Below, piece by piece: positions 13,200 through 25,465 of a stretch of DNA of 64,000 nt; the first letter of the stretch is position 1, and each line of letters begins with the position of its first letter. The translations under genes and the position numbers were made by a program. The notes beneath the pieces were generated by a model. That model did no database searches and had not been told where the DNA came from. It saw nothing but the letters and a program-made list of their open reading frames with translations. The DNA comes from Pempheris klunzingeri (taxonomy: Eukaryota; Chordata; Actinopteri; Acropomatiformes; Pempheridae): the NCBI RefSeq assembly GCF_042242105.1, contig NC_092019.1, positions 23,701,328 to 23,765,327 of the forward strand. Reading direction: 5' to 3'.

Positions 13200-13510
13200 T
13201 CAGCAGGAGGGTCCCACAGTGTCATTAGTACCACAATAAAATAAATTTAACTCTTCTTTCCCCGCGTCAGTTATTCAATTAAGCCTTCAGTTATATTTTC
13301 TGTTAATTTTATACCTGGGTAATTAATGGTTTAAGTGCTGCTTCAAAGAATTTTCCACACTGCCAGGAAGTATATTTAAATCGCTTCATTTTCTTTGAAT
13401 GTAATTTGATTATTTTGCCTTAATACGGTCAGATTTAAAGACATTAACACAAAGCAATATCTGAATCAGTCATAAAAATCCTGCCATGTGTAATTCACAC
13501 TGTCACTGTA
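13200..13510. other. Candidate conserved non-coding element
   Basis: This is an AT-rich, non-repetitive block with many TTAAT/ATTAA cores (GGGTAATTAATGG near 13318, GTAATTTGATTATTTTG near 13401). Texture as in developmental enhancers; no coding signal. Composition-based guess only. Confidence 0.25.
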
Positions 13511-14483
13511 GGACGGGCTGTGAATATGTCCACATTCCCAGACATGGAGTTGTGGGGGGGTGGGGGGGGTCACAGCGGGGTCGCTGAGGTCACAGGAACC
13601 TCATGTCCTGTGGCTGCAGCCCCCGCTGGCAGACATGGACCTCACAGCTCACTGGATTTTGAACTGTTTTTGCATTTAAGGTTTAAACTCAAATTTGATT
13701 CCAGATTCAAACTTTGGACCAAAAAAAACGAAAATCTCAAACAGTTTGTGTCTCATGTCTCCTTAATGACAGCGTGTGTGTGATGAGCGTGGCAGAGATC
13801 AGGTTAACTGGGTGTCACTTCTGCTGTCTCCTTATCTAGCTCCATCTTTTCTTTGGATCCAAGTCTGTCGACCTTCCTCCTACCTTCAGTCCTCCCACCA
13901 TCCTCCTCCTCCTCCTCCTCCTCCTCACTCTGTCCTGGTTAAATGTCTTGATTGTCGTGTAATAAACAGCAGCCTGAACTCTTCTTCGCTCGTGTGTTTT
14001 ATCTGCGGATTCTCTAACAATTAATCCCCCCCCCACACACACACACACACACACCACCCTCTCTCCTCCCTCCCCAGTGTGGGATCGTTAATATTCTGCT
14101 CCACTCCACGCGCAGATGTAAAAAGCATTCTCAGCTGACACACATAATTACTATGATACATCCCGGAAAGGTTTCCGTGTCTGAGCGCAATTCCAAATAA
14201 CCAAGTGCTGCGCTGCTAATTATTGATCAATAAAATTAGTTGGGAGAACTTTAGGTGGGCGGGGCCGCGCGCAGGTGTCTGCCAAGTGCGGTGCGTGCGT
14301 GCGTGCGTGCGTGTGCGTGCGCAGAGGAGGGAGAGCGGCACTGACCTGTAATCACCGAGAACAGCGGGGACTTAATGATGTTTTGGTCTGCTGATCAAAT
14401 TTCACATTTTCGCACAATCATTTTGGGCACCTGCGCAGAAAACAAAGCCTGGGCGGAAACTGCTGGCCCGGAGGAACAACTGG

Positions 14484-14519
<36 letters not shown>

Positions 14520-15300
14520 ACACTGGCTTTTTAGATGTTCTCCTTTATTGTGTTAATAATATATGCACGCACAGATGCATTTAAAGTTTGTTTCCTAGTT
14601 TCCTCACACTTCCGGAGGCACCCTCGCAGAAACGAGGCGGATAAATGGATATTTATCTCCCTCTAGTGGCCGCTGGCAGTGAGGCCGCTCTGCCGCCTTC
14701 AGGTGCTCCTCAAAGGTTCCTGCTTAATCAAACAGAGCGACTGAGACACAGTAACACCTGAAGCGTGACTTAAACTCCAAAGTGTGGGACCAGGCTTTGT
14801 GCAGAAGGCCGAGCGGGTGGAATAAGGTGTAAATATGTAGTTGTGAGTTGTAGACAATGTTGGACATGTCTCTGCTGTTGGTGGTGAATGTGTAGTGTGG
14901 AAGAAGAGCCTGTCAGCGGCTTCTTCTAGTAAGGAAATATTCCAAATGGACATTTTAACCTTTGACCAATACTTCCACCTCCTCCCATCCCATAATGTCC
15001 CACAGTCCGGTCTCCAATTTCCACTAAAAGGTCGAAGCAATGAGCGGCAAAGAGTTATCCTAAAATATTTGTACAAAGAAATAAAAATAATTATACCAAC
15101 GAATAATAGATAAAGACAGAACACTTCCACCATCGTGAGAAAAATGAAAAATAATGCCAGATGTGTAAAGAGCTAGTGAAGGTGCTCCTTCTCACTTTTC
15201 CTGCAGCACGTGAAGGCAGCAGTCATGTGTGTGTACGTAGTGCAGACGACAAGGATTATGGGTACAGCGTCGGGTGAGTTGCATAAGGTTACCAAAGGCA
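13511..15300. other. Gene-free stretch upstream of maip1
   Basis: No exon is supported. Microsatellites: (CTC)n at about 13899-13926, (CA)n at 14034-14053, a (TGCG)n-like run at about 14291-14322 and (GT)n at about 14488-14518. The last 100 bases lead into the GC-rich maip1 first exon. A 144-codon minus-strand frame (14699-15133) has no recognisable feature. Confidence 0.5.
14488..14518. repeat. (GT)n microsatellite
   Basis: An uninterrupted GT run follows GGTTCT and ends at GCAGACAC. Confidence 0.9.
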
Positions 15301-15720
15301 ACAGAGACCATGGCGGCGGTGTCAGCCCCGGCCCGTGGTTCCACAGCTGCCGGTAACGCTGCGTCCTGCTCGGCCTGATGCAGCGCATCAGCAGCCTCGC
15401 TGCATGCCGGGAGCTCGGCAGCCTCGCAGCGGCCTCCCCCGGGGGATGCGCCCGGTACTGGGCCTGCAGCAGGCGGCCGGCCGGGCACCGCTGGTGGGCG
15501 GGGATGTGTGTGAGTCCCGCGTGTCCTTTCAGCGCGGAGCCCGTCGCTCCGGCCCGCGGGCTGTGCCGGCACAGGGTCGTGTTCGCCGGACAGAAACACA
15601 GACCGTTCAGCTCCAGGCCCGGAGACGACGGGCCGCCGCGGAGCTCCGACCGTCTGCCCGCTGTGTCTGTGGTCGGCATCCCGGACCCGATCACATGGAT
15701 CCGGTGCAAAGTCTTGACGC
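15290..15720. promoter_or_regulatory. CpG-rich promoter and first exon of maip1
   Basis: Base composition changes abruptly to GC-rich with many CG dinucleotides, spanning the upstream ORF and most of exon 1. This fits a CpG-island promoter of a housekeeping gene. Long antisense frames here (15173-15887) are by-products of this composition. The transcription start is not visible. Confidence 0.55.
15310..15378 (+). CDS. Upstream ORF of maip1, 22 codons
   Basis: An ATG at 15310 has A at -3 and G at +4, a strong initiation context, and opens an Ala-rich frame of 22 codons. Its TGA stop at 15376-15378 shares its final A with the maip1 ATG (TGATG). The maip1 ATG has C at -3 and C at +4, a weak context. 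If the transcript starts upstream of 15310, maip1 would depend on leaky scanning or reinitiation. Alternatively transcription starts between the two ATGs, or a sequence error hides an N-terminal fusion. Confidence 0.5.
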   Translation: MAAVSAPARGSTAAGNAASCSA

Positions 15721-18700
15721 TGCTCATCAAGCTGTACTTCGAGGTTGACCTCAGCTCTGAGGAGTTTGAAAGAGGAGTGAAGCAGGTAACTACCGACAGG
15801 TCTCCTTCTGACTGCAGCTGCTGCACCAGCAACAACCAGCTGGTCACAGTTCACCTTCTGCAGCCTCATGTCTCCAAAACAGTGCACATGATTCTCTCAC
15901 TGCATGTGGCAAGTTGTTTTAACACTGCTTGCGATTCTGCAAGTGTCAATGAAACATGGAAAAGAGGTTTTGACATTTCATAGAGGTCAGACAGGATGGA
16001 TGAACAGATGAAAAGCTAGAGGGGAGGAGTCACAAGCTCACAAGTCATAATCACACAATCAGTCACTCAGGGGGAATTTAGAGTGACCAGTTAACCAGTG
16101 TAAATGTGTTTGGACTGAGTCCCCACAGGAAAGCCAGGCTAGCACAGTGATCCTCATCAGCAGATGGGGTTTTCTCTCCTCTTCTAGATGTTCACATTCC
16201 ATTTTTTTCTGAGTGCTCTGTGGTTCAAAGTCCTTAAAATGCTCAGAGGAAAAAAATGTAAATTCACACTTCACACACAAATTCCATCTGTTGATCAAGT
16301 GATTGAAAGCTCCAGAACAGAGAATGAACTTCCCTTTTTTTTTTTTTTAGCTTAGAAGACTTCATGTGAATTTCAGACACTCTGGGAGTTCAAACTTTAT
16401 GTATTATTTAATTTTTTGCCAATTATAACCTGGTTTAAGACAAAGCCAGATGTTCCCAGCCTGGTATGAAGCTGAGACATCATAGTTTTAACACAGTGAT
16501 GCAGCGTTATCCATCATGGTGCAGGAGAATAAATCACCTAATCGTCCCTCATCTGTCCCAGGCTTTGGTCCACGTCTCCAGCATGATGTCCAGCAGCAGT
16601 TACCACAGGCTGGTGGGGATAGTGTCCACAGAGGTAATAAATAACACAGATGCACACTCAAACTGGACATATATTCACATGTAAAGTCAACGTTTCTGAC
16701 TTTTTCTCCTGTGGGATGCGAACACTTCCTAGAGCTTTTACGACCAGCTAGTGCACTGAAAAACCTACGTGTACTGATAAATGACACTCTTTTCCTTTTC
16801 ACGGGGAATTGTGGTCATTTTCTAAAAAAGAATATCCTTTTTTGAAGGCGTCTCTCCACCTTCAAAGCAGTCTGGCAGTCCTGTAACGTAATAAATTCTC
16901 CAAAAATGAAGGTTCAAATTCATCACAAGGGTCTAGCGATCAAAGGTAATTTATTTGTCGGGACACGGATGAATCCCCGTCACTTTTTTTTTTTGTTTTG
17001 TTTTGATGATCTCTTTTGTCATTCCAGATGATAGAGTATGTTGAGGAGAAGTGCAGGGCCCTCACCGCCGCTCAGAGACGGCAGCTAGCTGTCAAAATGG
17101 ATGATATTTTGTTTGTGCTGCCGGAAGAAGTGTCTGTCGTCTTTGATGAATATGGTGAGTATTGTGCGATCAGTCTTCGTACAGAACATGCACAGATTGC
17201 CAAGTTGGAGGGAGATGGAGTTATTTAAAGCTCTCTGTGCTCTCTTCCCAAAGATACGGTCACTTTGTCAGCGTCTCTGCTGCTAACCCCTCTGCCGGAT
17301 GCCCTCTGGTTTCTGTCTCTGTCCCTGCAGGCAGAAAGTTCTGCTTCGTCGTCTTGAGGTTTTGGCTGCTGTCAACCCACGAAGGCCCCGACGACCCCGA
17401 GGGCACCAAGATCTTCAGAGTGGCCTCCAGTGAAGACGGCGGCCCACAGAAGAAATTAGCCACGGCCGTCTATGAGTAAGTGCTCAGCCTGTCATCCGCG
17501 CACGTCGCAAACATAAGTCCAAAAGTATGGATTACAATCAAATCTGCCTTCACTCAGCTTTGACATGTTCAAATCTGTTTCATGCAGTCTGCGCTGACTC
17601 TTTTTAGCTTCAAGCTCATTTTTGATCATTAATTTGCTCAGAAGTTATGTGCCAAAATCTGTTTGGTTTCTTTCTCCACACAGAGCATGCTGAATCACAA
17701 TTAAAAGGCACAAATATTTACTTAGAGAGATAATTATATGTTGGCAAAAGCTCAAAGTTACCTGCAGGCTCGCCAACATATGGCGTGTCTGTTTTCGTTG
17801 GGAGGGTAACAGAGACACAGCTGATGGCGGTGAGTTAAATGTTTTTCCAGTTATATTTGGAGAGGATAATTTAGGAGAAATGTTCCAAAGTGTCATGTGT
17901 GGATGGAAGTGAGTTCATCTAATGCAAAAGTGACATATTTATTCCACTGAAGGGCTGCCACTAATACACTTTAAAGAGTGAAACAGGAATCCTGTGACTG
18001 TATTCACTGTAATACAGTGAGGCGTAGCGGCACACTTTCTAAATATTGTAACATTAATTCTATTAACAGACACACAGACGGTCGAGGAGTGACTTGTTAG
18101 CTCTTTTCAGACGTGCGCCTCTTTTATGTAAATGTGAGGACAATTTTAACACGGTGGTCTTATGTTTGAATAAAGACCAAAGTCACTTTAACAGTAAAGT
18201 GACAAAAGCAGTCTGCCGAGGTTGTCATTGTCATTCTGCAGCAGCAGGATGCACGATGAAATGCAAGTTGTGCTCCCTTTAAGTCGCACTGGAAATAAAT
18301 GTGTTCTGTGGCGGAGTTGCAGACGATGAGCTGAGCAGTCTCACAGCCTGAGGAAGGCTGCTCTGCTCAGTCTGTTGGAGTCTGTCTCCTGCATGACAGC
18401 AGCAGGGAGAGCAGGGTGTGTGTGTGTGGTCCTTTAATATCTGTTGGGCTCTGCACAGGCACCTCACTTCACCTCATCAACATCACTGGTGCTTGCTTAC
18501 ATGGGTACCAGTGATGTTCTGGGCTGTTTCCGTCACCCACTGCAGAGCCCTCCAGCCCTGGGCCGTACACACCCTGTACAAGGCCGTGGCATGGGAGTTT
18601 TGCTTTCTTAAGAAATACAGCTGTTTCTAAGCTTTCTTAATCAGGGCGGAGATGTGTGATGACCATGAGAAGGTTCTCTGGGATGCTGATTCCCAGGAAC

Positions 18701-20814
18701 CCAAAACTGCTCACCAGCTCCACCTCGGCTCCACTGATGTAGACGGGGGGGGGGGTCTTTGCCTCCATCTTTCTCAGATCAGTCATCAGCTCCTTGGTTT
18801 TGCTGAGGTTGGTCAGTAGGTCAGTAGGTTGTTCTCTGTGCACCACTCTGCAAGACCGTTGATCTCTGATGACGAATTTTCATCGTTGTTTATAATCAGG
18901 ATGGACGATCTGACTTCAAAACAGAGTTGATTTGTGTCCATGTATGTCTTTATGTATCACTTTTCACCCGGCACATGTCCAAATTGGCTCATCTCGTCCC
19001 GATAATGTTTGATATTTAGGATTTAAAATCCGGATGTCACTACGTCACCACTCTCTGTGTTGGCTAAGCGGTAGCACTACAAGCTAACATCAGTCCGGGA
19101 GCAGCTGATGGTGCCGCCAAGCAATGATATGGTTGTTATGATTTAAGATATTAAAGCTGACGGTAAAATCTCACCTCCATTGTCTAAAGAACAGACAACT
19201 CATGCTGACAGCATCCACCCAACCATTTTTTCACCCAGACTCGTTAAACTTTTTTGTCACTGCAAAGCACCACCAAGTCCCATCAAGTCGGTCTCTGTTG
19301 TGTTTACATCTGAATCCCCATTAAACCACAAGAGATCTTGTGAAATGGTGCAATGCTCCCTCTGGCATGATACTCTTAATAATATCCTGTAGTGCGTTAT
19401 GTGCCACTATTTTCAAATGTAATGTGTGCATGTTTGAGATTACAGAGAAGAACATCTGTGAAGTTTCTCTTTATGTATTTTCAAAATCAGTTAGGGTTCT
19501 GAAATTCCTGTAGTGTGAACCTGGCATCAAACATGTCATGAGGAGACACTCCATACATTTATCCCAGCTCCATCTGTTACTTTGTTTTCCCAAAGCAACG
19601 TAATATAACTAAATGAAACCCAAAACTCTTTGAATTTTAAGTAGATTTTTGATTTTAGCTTGTGAGACTCTCCTCGTGGCGGACCAGTTTAAAATAAAAT
19701 GACTTTTCCTCTTGTGATGCAACTGGGGCAAGAGAAATCGTGTTAGCAGAGTAATAATCCCACCAGATGTCTCCCTCTTTATATCTTAAGTTTTAATTCC
19801 TGCCAACTAGATGGATGAAACGCACCACAAAGTGCTTCACATACAGCTTGTGAGAAAACAAAAGTCCCATTGTAATGTCTTGTCTTTCCATTTTTAATGA
19901 ACGTGGGATTGAAAAATAGGCTCTTATTCTGTAGCTCTTCGTCCTTGGTATCTATTTAATTTACCGCTCTCAACACCAGTTGCCAAATCTCGTGAGCATT
20001 ATTGTGGCTCTTTACTGAAATATCCTGTCATGTCTGAAAGAGGCTGTGAGGAAAATGAACGCAGTGGCCCCTCATTTCATCACTTGAGCAGCCACACGAA
20101 GCCTGCAACGTCGTGTGTTCCATGTCTGAAAGGGATCTTCTGACGTAAAGAGTGCAGTTCAGATTATGTAAAATTCTGCCACTGCATCATTTCAGTTGTT
20201 CTGATTTGGGTCTAAAGAGCCCCTGATGATTTGTTGCTGTAACAGAAAGGGTCATTTCACTCCCAGTGCATGTAACAGTCAAAGCCTCTTTCCATTTCCA
20301 TCAGTAATCCAGTTTAGTGGCTGGACCGCATGGTGTGGCTATTCTACCTAATGCCCACCTATCTAGTTAGCCAGATTCTCTTGCCTATTGTTTCAGGTCT
20401 TAGAATCCCGTCTGAGAAAGCCTGTTACACTTCAAATGGTATCCCAAATGCCAGCAAACAGACAGTTTAGGAGGATAAAGAAGCCATTTTCAGAACACTA
20501 ACCTTATTATTTTCAAGGTGAGACCAGTGAGCCCTTAGTTTGAGTTGAGAGTTCGTCAATCTGCTTTTTCCTTAAGGACTTTTTACCGCTAAGAGTTTAG
20601 GATACTGAATTTCAGTAGAAGAGACACCGGGTGCATGTTTTACTTCAGTCTGGGCAGCTGTGAATGTTTAGAATGAGAGTAAACGACCTTTAGCTGCTGT
20701 TGAACATAGCTGTCCCTTTTTCTTTCCAGATTCCACAGAGAGCTGACGAGGGGGGCCTGTCCTGACTGGAAGGTCACGACTGTTTGGCACTGGCACTGGA
20801 AAGTGGCTGAGTGA
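15378..20814 (+). CDS. maip1: m-AAA protease-interacting protein 1 (Tim44-like, mitochondrial)
   Basis: Five coding exons join in frame: 15378-15785, 16562-16633, 17028-17154, 17331-17475 and 20730-20814, all with GT-AG introns, giving 278 residues (the human protein is about 290). Residues 1-85 are Arg/Ala/Ser-rich and nearly free of acidic residues, ending in RPFSSRPG, as expected of a mitochondrial presequence. The family core begins near residue 95 with VVGIPDPITWIRCKV and LYFEVDLSSEEFERG, followed by MDDILFVLPE and RKFCFVVLRFWLL, ending with a Tim44-like module. In mammals MAIP1 binds the matrix m-AAA protease and helps deliver EMRE, a calcium-uniporter subunit, to the inner membrane; that role is inferred here from family membership. 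Intron 4 is 3.25 kb and carries a LINE fragment. The final exon ends in WHWHWKVAE, an unusual Trp/His tail. The start is the first ATG in frame; TAA at 15354-15356 closes the frame upstream. Confidence 0.9.
16059..16300. repeat. Probable degenerate dispersed repeat in maip1 intron 1
   Basis: The text TTTAGAGTGACCAGTTAACC followed by TTTGGACTGAG and CCCCACAGGAAAGCC resembles a repeat seen widely in teleost introns. I recognise the pattern but not its class. Confidence 0.3.
18430..18860 (-). mobile_element. LINE fragment (CR1/L2/Rex-type reverse transcriptase remnant)
   Basis: On the minus strand 18640-18846 reads as a reverse-transcriptase segment: LSKTKELMTDLRK, then PVYISGAEVELVSSFGFLGI. 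This matches the conserved block of fish CR1/L2/Rex1-type ORF2 proteins in which KTKE(M/L)xxDFRK precedes an (I/V)xGxxVExVxSFKFLG motif. The adjacent part to 18440 continues with frameshifts and matches the following block only loosely. It is a dead 5'-truncated copy inside maip1 intron 4. Confidence 0.6.
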
Positions 20815-20867
20815 TTTGACTTGACTCTGCAAGGCCATCTGTGGGTCATCAGGACACAAGGGGAGGA

Positions 20868-20887
20868 GGGGGGGGGGGGGGGGGGGG
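20868..20887 (+). repeat. Poly(G) run of 20 in the maip1 3' UTR
   Basis: An uninterrupted run of 20 G begins 54 bases after the maip1 stop codon, preceded by GGGGAGGA. It would lie in the mRNA 3' UTR on the sense strand and could fold into a quadruplex. Confidence 0.9.
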
Positions 20888-21559
20888 CGCAGTGATGGGC
20901 TGAATTTATTTATTCATAAAGACAACATGACACTGGACAGACGTCTGTTTGGATCACATGAAACGGGACCCGGAGCCACATCGCTGAAGCTGTGCAGACA
21001 CCTTGCAGACCTCGGGAACTCAATGAACGAGCCCACTTTCCTACTTGAAGACCCTTAGTTGCCTTTAAATCCCATCTACTGTTTAAATGCGTTGCCAAAA
21101 AAAATCTAAACCTCACTCCAGGTCCGTGTACCGGCTTTTTCCAGAGCTCTCAATCGCATGTTCAAGTGCTCCTCTGAGAATTGCGCAGTTGTCATGTTGA
21201 TGGCGCAGGTGTTTGACAAGCGCTCGTGTATGGTTACTGTTGGTCACGTGACCAAAGTTCTACACTTGCGGTGCACCCACCTCAGATGTTAGAGCCGGTT
21301 GACAAGGAAACCAGGTGTAGCCAGCATGACAAACACTGCGGTAACGTGTCCACTGATCGATGTGAGACAGTGTCATGTGATGACAACTGAGCCATCTCCA
21401 TGACAAGAAAAATCAAACCATCGAGGAAGACCACGAGATGCAGCTGAAAGTTCCAGAAAAAGCTAGTAATTATATTTTGTTCAGCCTCTATTTCCAAGGT
21501 GAAGAATGAACTCTGACTCCTCAATTCCTTCGACTTTGTTAAATTCACTATGTTGCATC

Positions 21560-21565
21560 AATAAA
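21560..21565 (+). terminator. Candidate polyadenylation signal of maip1
   Basis: AATAAA occurs in CATCAATAAATTGC, about 745 bases after the maip1 stop, followed by GT-rich sequence (TTGTGTTCG). The position is plausible; other signals may be used. Confidence 0.4.
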
Positions 21566-24420
21566 TTGCTTGTGTTCGCTCGACCCAATCAGTGCCTGTG
21601 AGATCTACTCTATGCTACAGCGGTAGTAAGCCTTTCTGACACTGCACTGATAAACTGTACAAACATTCTTCGGCTGGTAAGGGGAGCTGACCCTTATGTT
21701 TCATGTTGTAAAATAGTAAGGCCCTCCCCAGTGTTAGGTTTGTTTTCACACCCTCATTCGACCTAGAAAACTAGTCAGTGCTCTTCATATGGCTTAATGC
21801 ACCTTCAGGAACCATGGCGCAGATGAAAGCTGTCCTTTTGAACTCTTTAACTGTCAACCATATTATTTTTTTATATTTTATCATATTTATTTAGTAGGAT
21901 GAATAAATGATAAATTCAGGATGATAAAAAAAAACAGGCTCTCCCTGAGTAATTTCTGTATCGTGTCTGAGCACAGCATCAGCATTAAAGGTGAAGTTCT
22001 AATATTCCATAACTGAATCCTCCACATGTGATTCATAAAACATACATGAGAAGAAATACATGAGAGTTGTGGTTCTAATGATAACAAGCAACAAGATAAT
22101 CCATTTTCCATAGCAGGAGGGTGTGTTTTTTTCTGCTACACGGTTGTCACGCAAGTACTTTATGGATCAACAAGAGATCCCAACAAGACTCTTCCACCAA
22201 GTGAAAATAGTTGTATGACATCGCTGCAAGCTACAGTGACAAATTCTACCAGAACATTTCCCAGCGGTTTAACCAAGTCAAACGCAGCCCGCGTCTGAGC
22301 CCACGGCCACCGCCAGAAACGTGTCACTTGTCAAAAACATCACGTCTGACAGGCTGGTGAATGCTGCGTGTCATCCCATTCTGTTCAGGCTTGCTGCAAT
22401 ATTATTAATGTTGACAACATATCTGACAAACAGAGAAGATTCTGTCATTAGCGGCCGCTAATTCATGCATAATGAAATACGCTGGGGATTATTCTAATTT
22501 TTGCCGCATAGTAATATGTGGTCTGTGGAAGTTTGCGTGGGGGTTTTTGGTTCCAGTGGAGCATCTTGCAGAGTCATAATGAGATTAAATGAGTGCGGTT
22601 AGCTTAGCACATGTCAATATGCTTATGGATATGGTGAGAGCACATTAAACAATTTGCCACGCCTGTGCATCACTCAGTTTAATGGAAATTAACAAGAAAA
22701 CAAAAGCAATTGGTGAATATACAAAAAGCAAATGATTTTTTTTATTAGTTATTTTCCTGTTTTGTAATGTTCTGACATGTGGATCAGTCGAGGCTGCGTG
22801 CCAACCTGTTTCATTAATCTTGTTAGCGAAACAGAGTGCAAACAATTCCCTGCATCTCTTTGAGTCTGTGTCACAGTCTTGTATGTCTGCACGTGTTTCA
22901 GCTAAAAGAGGCCATAAATTAATTGTGCTATCCCTGTCAGACACCCATTTTAAGGGTGATTAATAGAATTAGAAGATAAATAGGCTCGGAAATTAAATCT
23001 AATACTCTGACAGAGCGAATGATAAGGCATGGAGAACGTACCTCTCAGTATTTACTCAGGTCTTTCTTAAGCATAGAAATAGGCTATAATATTAAAGCGT
23101 AGACAATCAACCAAAGATTTAACAATTTCACAGCAGCTTACGTGCACCAACAAAAGACAGGTGACATGCTGACATGACACAAATGAGCTTTTTCTGTGCA
23201 CGAGATTCTGTCATTCATGTTAATAGAGAACATTCTTCTCTAGAAACTGAGCCGAAATAGGGGAAAAACATTGTTTGCTGACATGTTTATCTCCAAACTT
23301 GTAGTGTCTCTGATATTGTCTTGTTCTTACTAATGATTACAGAGACATGACAGGAATACAAAGCCTTTAAATTGCCTTAGTGTATATTGTTTGTTGTGCA
23401 GGGGGATAAAATAAAACCAAAACTACATTTTATGCCATTCAGTGTCGTGCAGATGATTCCACACTGTGAGTTTGTCTTTAATACGTTGACTGGTGTTAAT
23501 GTTCAGGCCAGAACAAAGACAGCTCAAGTCAAGCCCGAGACTCAAACCCAAATCATAATAAACATTAATGATAAACACATATTCCCTTATTCAACTAATC
23601 CATTTTGGGGTTTTTGTCACATACCTGCATGCTGCTGTGCCCTCTGCTGAATACAAACCTGGTTGGTTTGTATTCAAGAAGAAAACTCACCTGTAAACCT
23701 GACAGGTACGCTCTCTTTGAGGAATTCTCAGAACAGTGAAGGAAATGTTCATTTAAGGAGCAGTTTGGCTCTCCAGCAACTGAGTGTGCACTAAATACTA
23801 GTCCATATACTGAAAATGGTGTGGCAGGTACAGAAATGTTTCTGTTTCTTCACATAACCCCCTTTTTGTTGGGTGCCCTTCCTGGCTGTCAGAGAATTCA
23901 TGAAGTAAGAGGATCAGTAACACTGCTGTATGCTCATATGATAAAACCCATTGGTCAGGCAACTTAAATGGACACTACGTTTTCTCTATTTTGTTATCTC
24001 TAACATTTTAACATGGACTATGAGCAGCATCCACATTACACCAATCCATGATGCCCTTCACTGAGTTGTAGAATTGATTTTGAGAGATTGCCCCAAACCA
24101 ATACATTACAGCCTCTTAACAGCTACTTGCTAAGGTGGTCTACTGGACCAGTTCCAAAACCTTTTGGACATTTTTGTTTCAGACCAAAAAAAGTATAAAT
24201 GTAGGGCCCAGGTTTAAAAATATCTTAGTTATCCTTTAACTGATGGTATTCATTGTAATTATTCTAATTCTTATGTTGTCTACAGCTGAAGTTCAAACTT
24301 TTATGATCTGTTTTTCGTGTGAAACATATGAAGTGTAAAAATAAATAAATTCTATTTATACTTTTTATGTGAGGTGTGTCCGTCCCTTTTCCACACAATC
24401 TACTCAAAGGGTCTACATAC
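21566..24420. other. Intergenic spacer between maip1 and efhb
   Basis: No exon is supported. The part 22380-22960 is repeat-poor and AT-rich with TAATTCATGCATAATG and ATTAACAAG-type cores, so it may be a conserved non-coding element. The rest shows no recognisable repeat or coding signal. Confidence 0.4.
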
Positions 24421-24424
24421 AGTG

Positions 24425-24517
24425 GATAAGGATGCACACTATCACAGTGCTCCATGTGTCATACTGTCTTATACAAACCATAATTGTAATAACTTAAAAA
24501 CATGCCTCATGCATATA
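24425..24517 (+). repeat. 93-bp inverted duplicate, left copy
   Basis: This non-transposon segment runs from GATAAGGATGCACAC to CCTCATGCATATA and abuts the left Tc1 copy. Its reverse complement recurs at 27905-27997 with only two differences, both A here against G there, when read in the same orientation. Confidence 0.9.
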
Positions 24518-25259
24518 CAGTGGGGCAAAAAAGTATTTAGTCAGCCACCAATTGTGCAAGTTCTCCCACTTAAAGATGAGAGAGGCCTGTAATTTTCATC
24601 ATAGATATACCTCAACTATGAGAGACAAAGTGAGAAAAAAAAATCCAGAAAATCACAGTCTGATTTTTAAAGAATTTATTTGCAAATTATGGTGGAAAAT
24701 AAGTATTTGGTCAATAACAAAAGTTCATCTCAATACTTTGTTATATACCCTTTGTTGGCAATGACAGAGGTCAAGCGTTTTCTGTAAGTCTTCTGTAAGT
24801 GGGCTGCAGATTCAGTCTTCCCAGCCTGGTGCAGGTCTACAATTTTGTTTCTGGTGTCCTTTGACAGCTCTTTGGTCTTAGCCATAGTGGAGTTTGGAGT
24901 GTGACTGTTTGAGGTTGTGGACAGGTGTCTGTTATACTGATAACGAGTTCAAACAGGTGCCATTAATACAGGTAACGAGTGGAGAGAGAGAGGACAGAGG
25001 AGCCTCTTAAAGAAGAAGTTACAGGTCTGTGAGAGCCAGAAATCTTGCTTGTTTGTAGGTGACCAAATACTTATTTTACCCAGGAATTTACCAATTAATT
25101 CATTAAAAATCCTACAATGTGATTTCCTGGATTCTTTCCCCCCATTCTGTCTCTCATAGTTGAAGTGTACCTATGATGACAATTACAGGCCTCTCTCATC
25201 TTTTTAAGTGGGAGAACTTGCACAATTGGTGGCTGACTAAATACTTTTTTGCCCCACTG
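24518..25259 (-). mobile_element. Internally deleted Tc1-like transposon copy
   Basis: The element starts with CAGTGGGGCAAAAAAG, ends with its inverted complement and is flanked by TA at 24516-24517 and 25260-25261, the Tc1/mariner target-site signature. It is 742 bp long. On the minus strand the transposase start ([20 protein letters not shown]) begins at 24885 and runs about 27 codons. It is then joined, with a short filler that repeats CTTACAG, to the extreme 3' end of the gene; about 850 bases of transposase are missing. It cannot make transposase but keeps both ends, so it could be mobilised in trans by an active relative. It lies about 190 bases beyond the likely efhb polyadenylation site, in inverted orientation to the copy at 26278. 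Confidence 0.93.
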
Positions 25260-25447
25260 TATTTCTACATTGAACTACTGATATGCAGGAAATGGTTTTT
25301 ACTTTGGGGTCTTAATCACCCTGTCGGCATTTATTTTGCCGGTTGCAGTAGTTTAGTAACTTTATCTAGTGTAACTACAACTAGTCTGTAGGTGCTCATT
25401 TGTCCATATTACAGGAACTTGGTGAGAAAGTTGAAGTTTCACAGGGT

Positions 25448-25465
25448 TTTATTGGTCTATTTATT
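25448..25465 (-). terminator. Candidate polyadenylation signals of efhb
   Basis: Two TTTATT motifs (AATAAA on the minus strand) lie at 25448-25453 and 25460-25465, about 310-320 bases past the efhb stop codon. Which of them is used is unknown. Confidence 0.4.

Noticed and set aside
14034-14053. CRISPR-like or tandem coding repeats among the many short repeats
   Set aside because: All tandem arrays here are mono-, di- or trinucleotide microsatellites with no spacer structure, in an animal genome.
15173-15887. Two long minus-strand frames (224 and 231 codons) and a 137-codon plus-strand frame
   Set aside because: They overlap maip1 exon 1 in other phases and arise from its GC-rich, stop-poor composition; no domain is visible.
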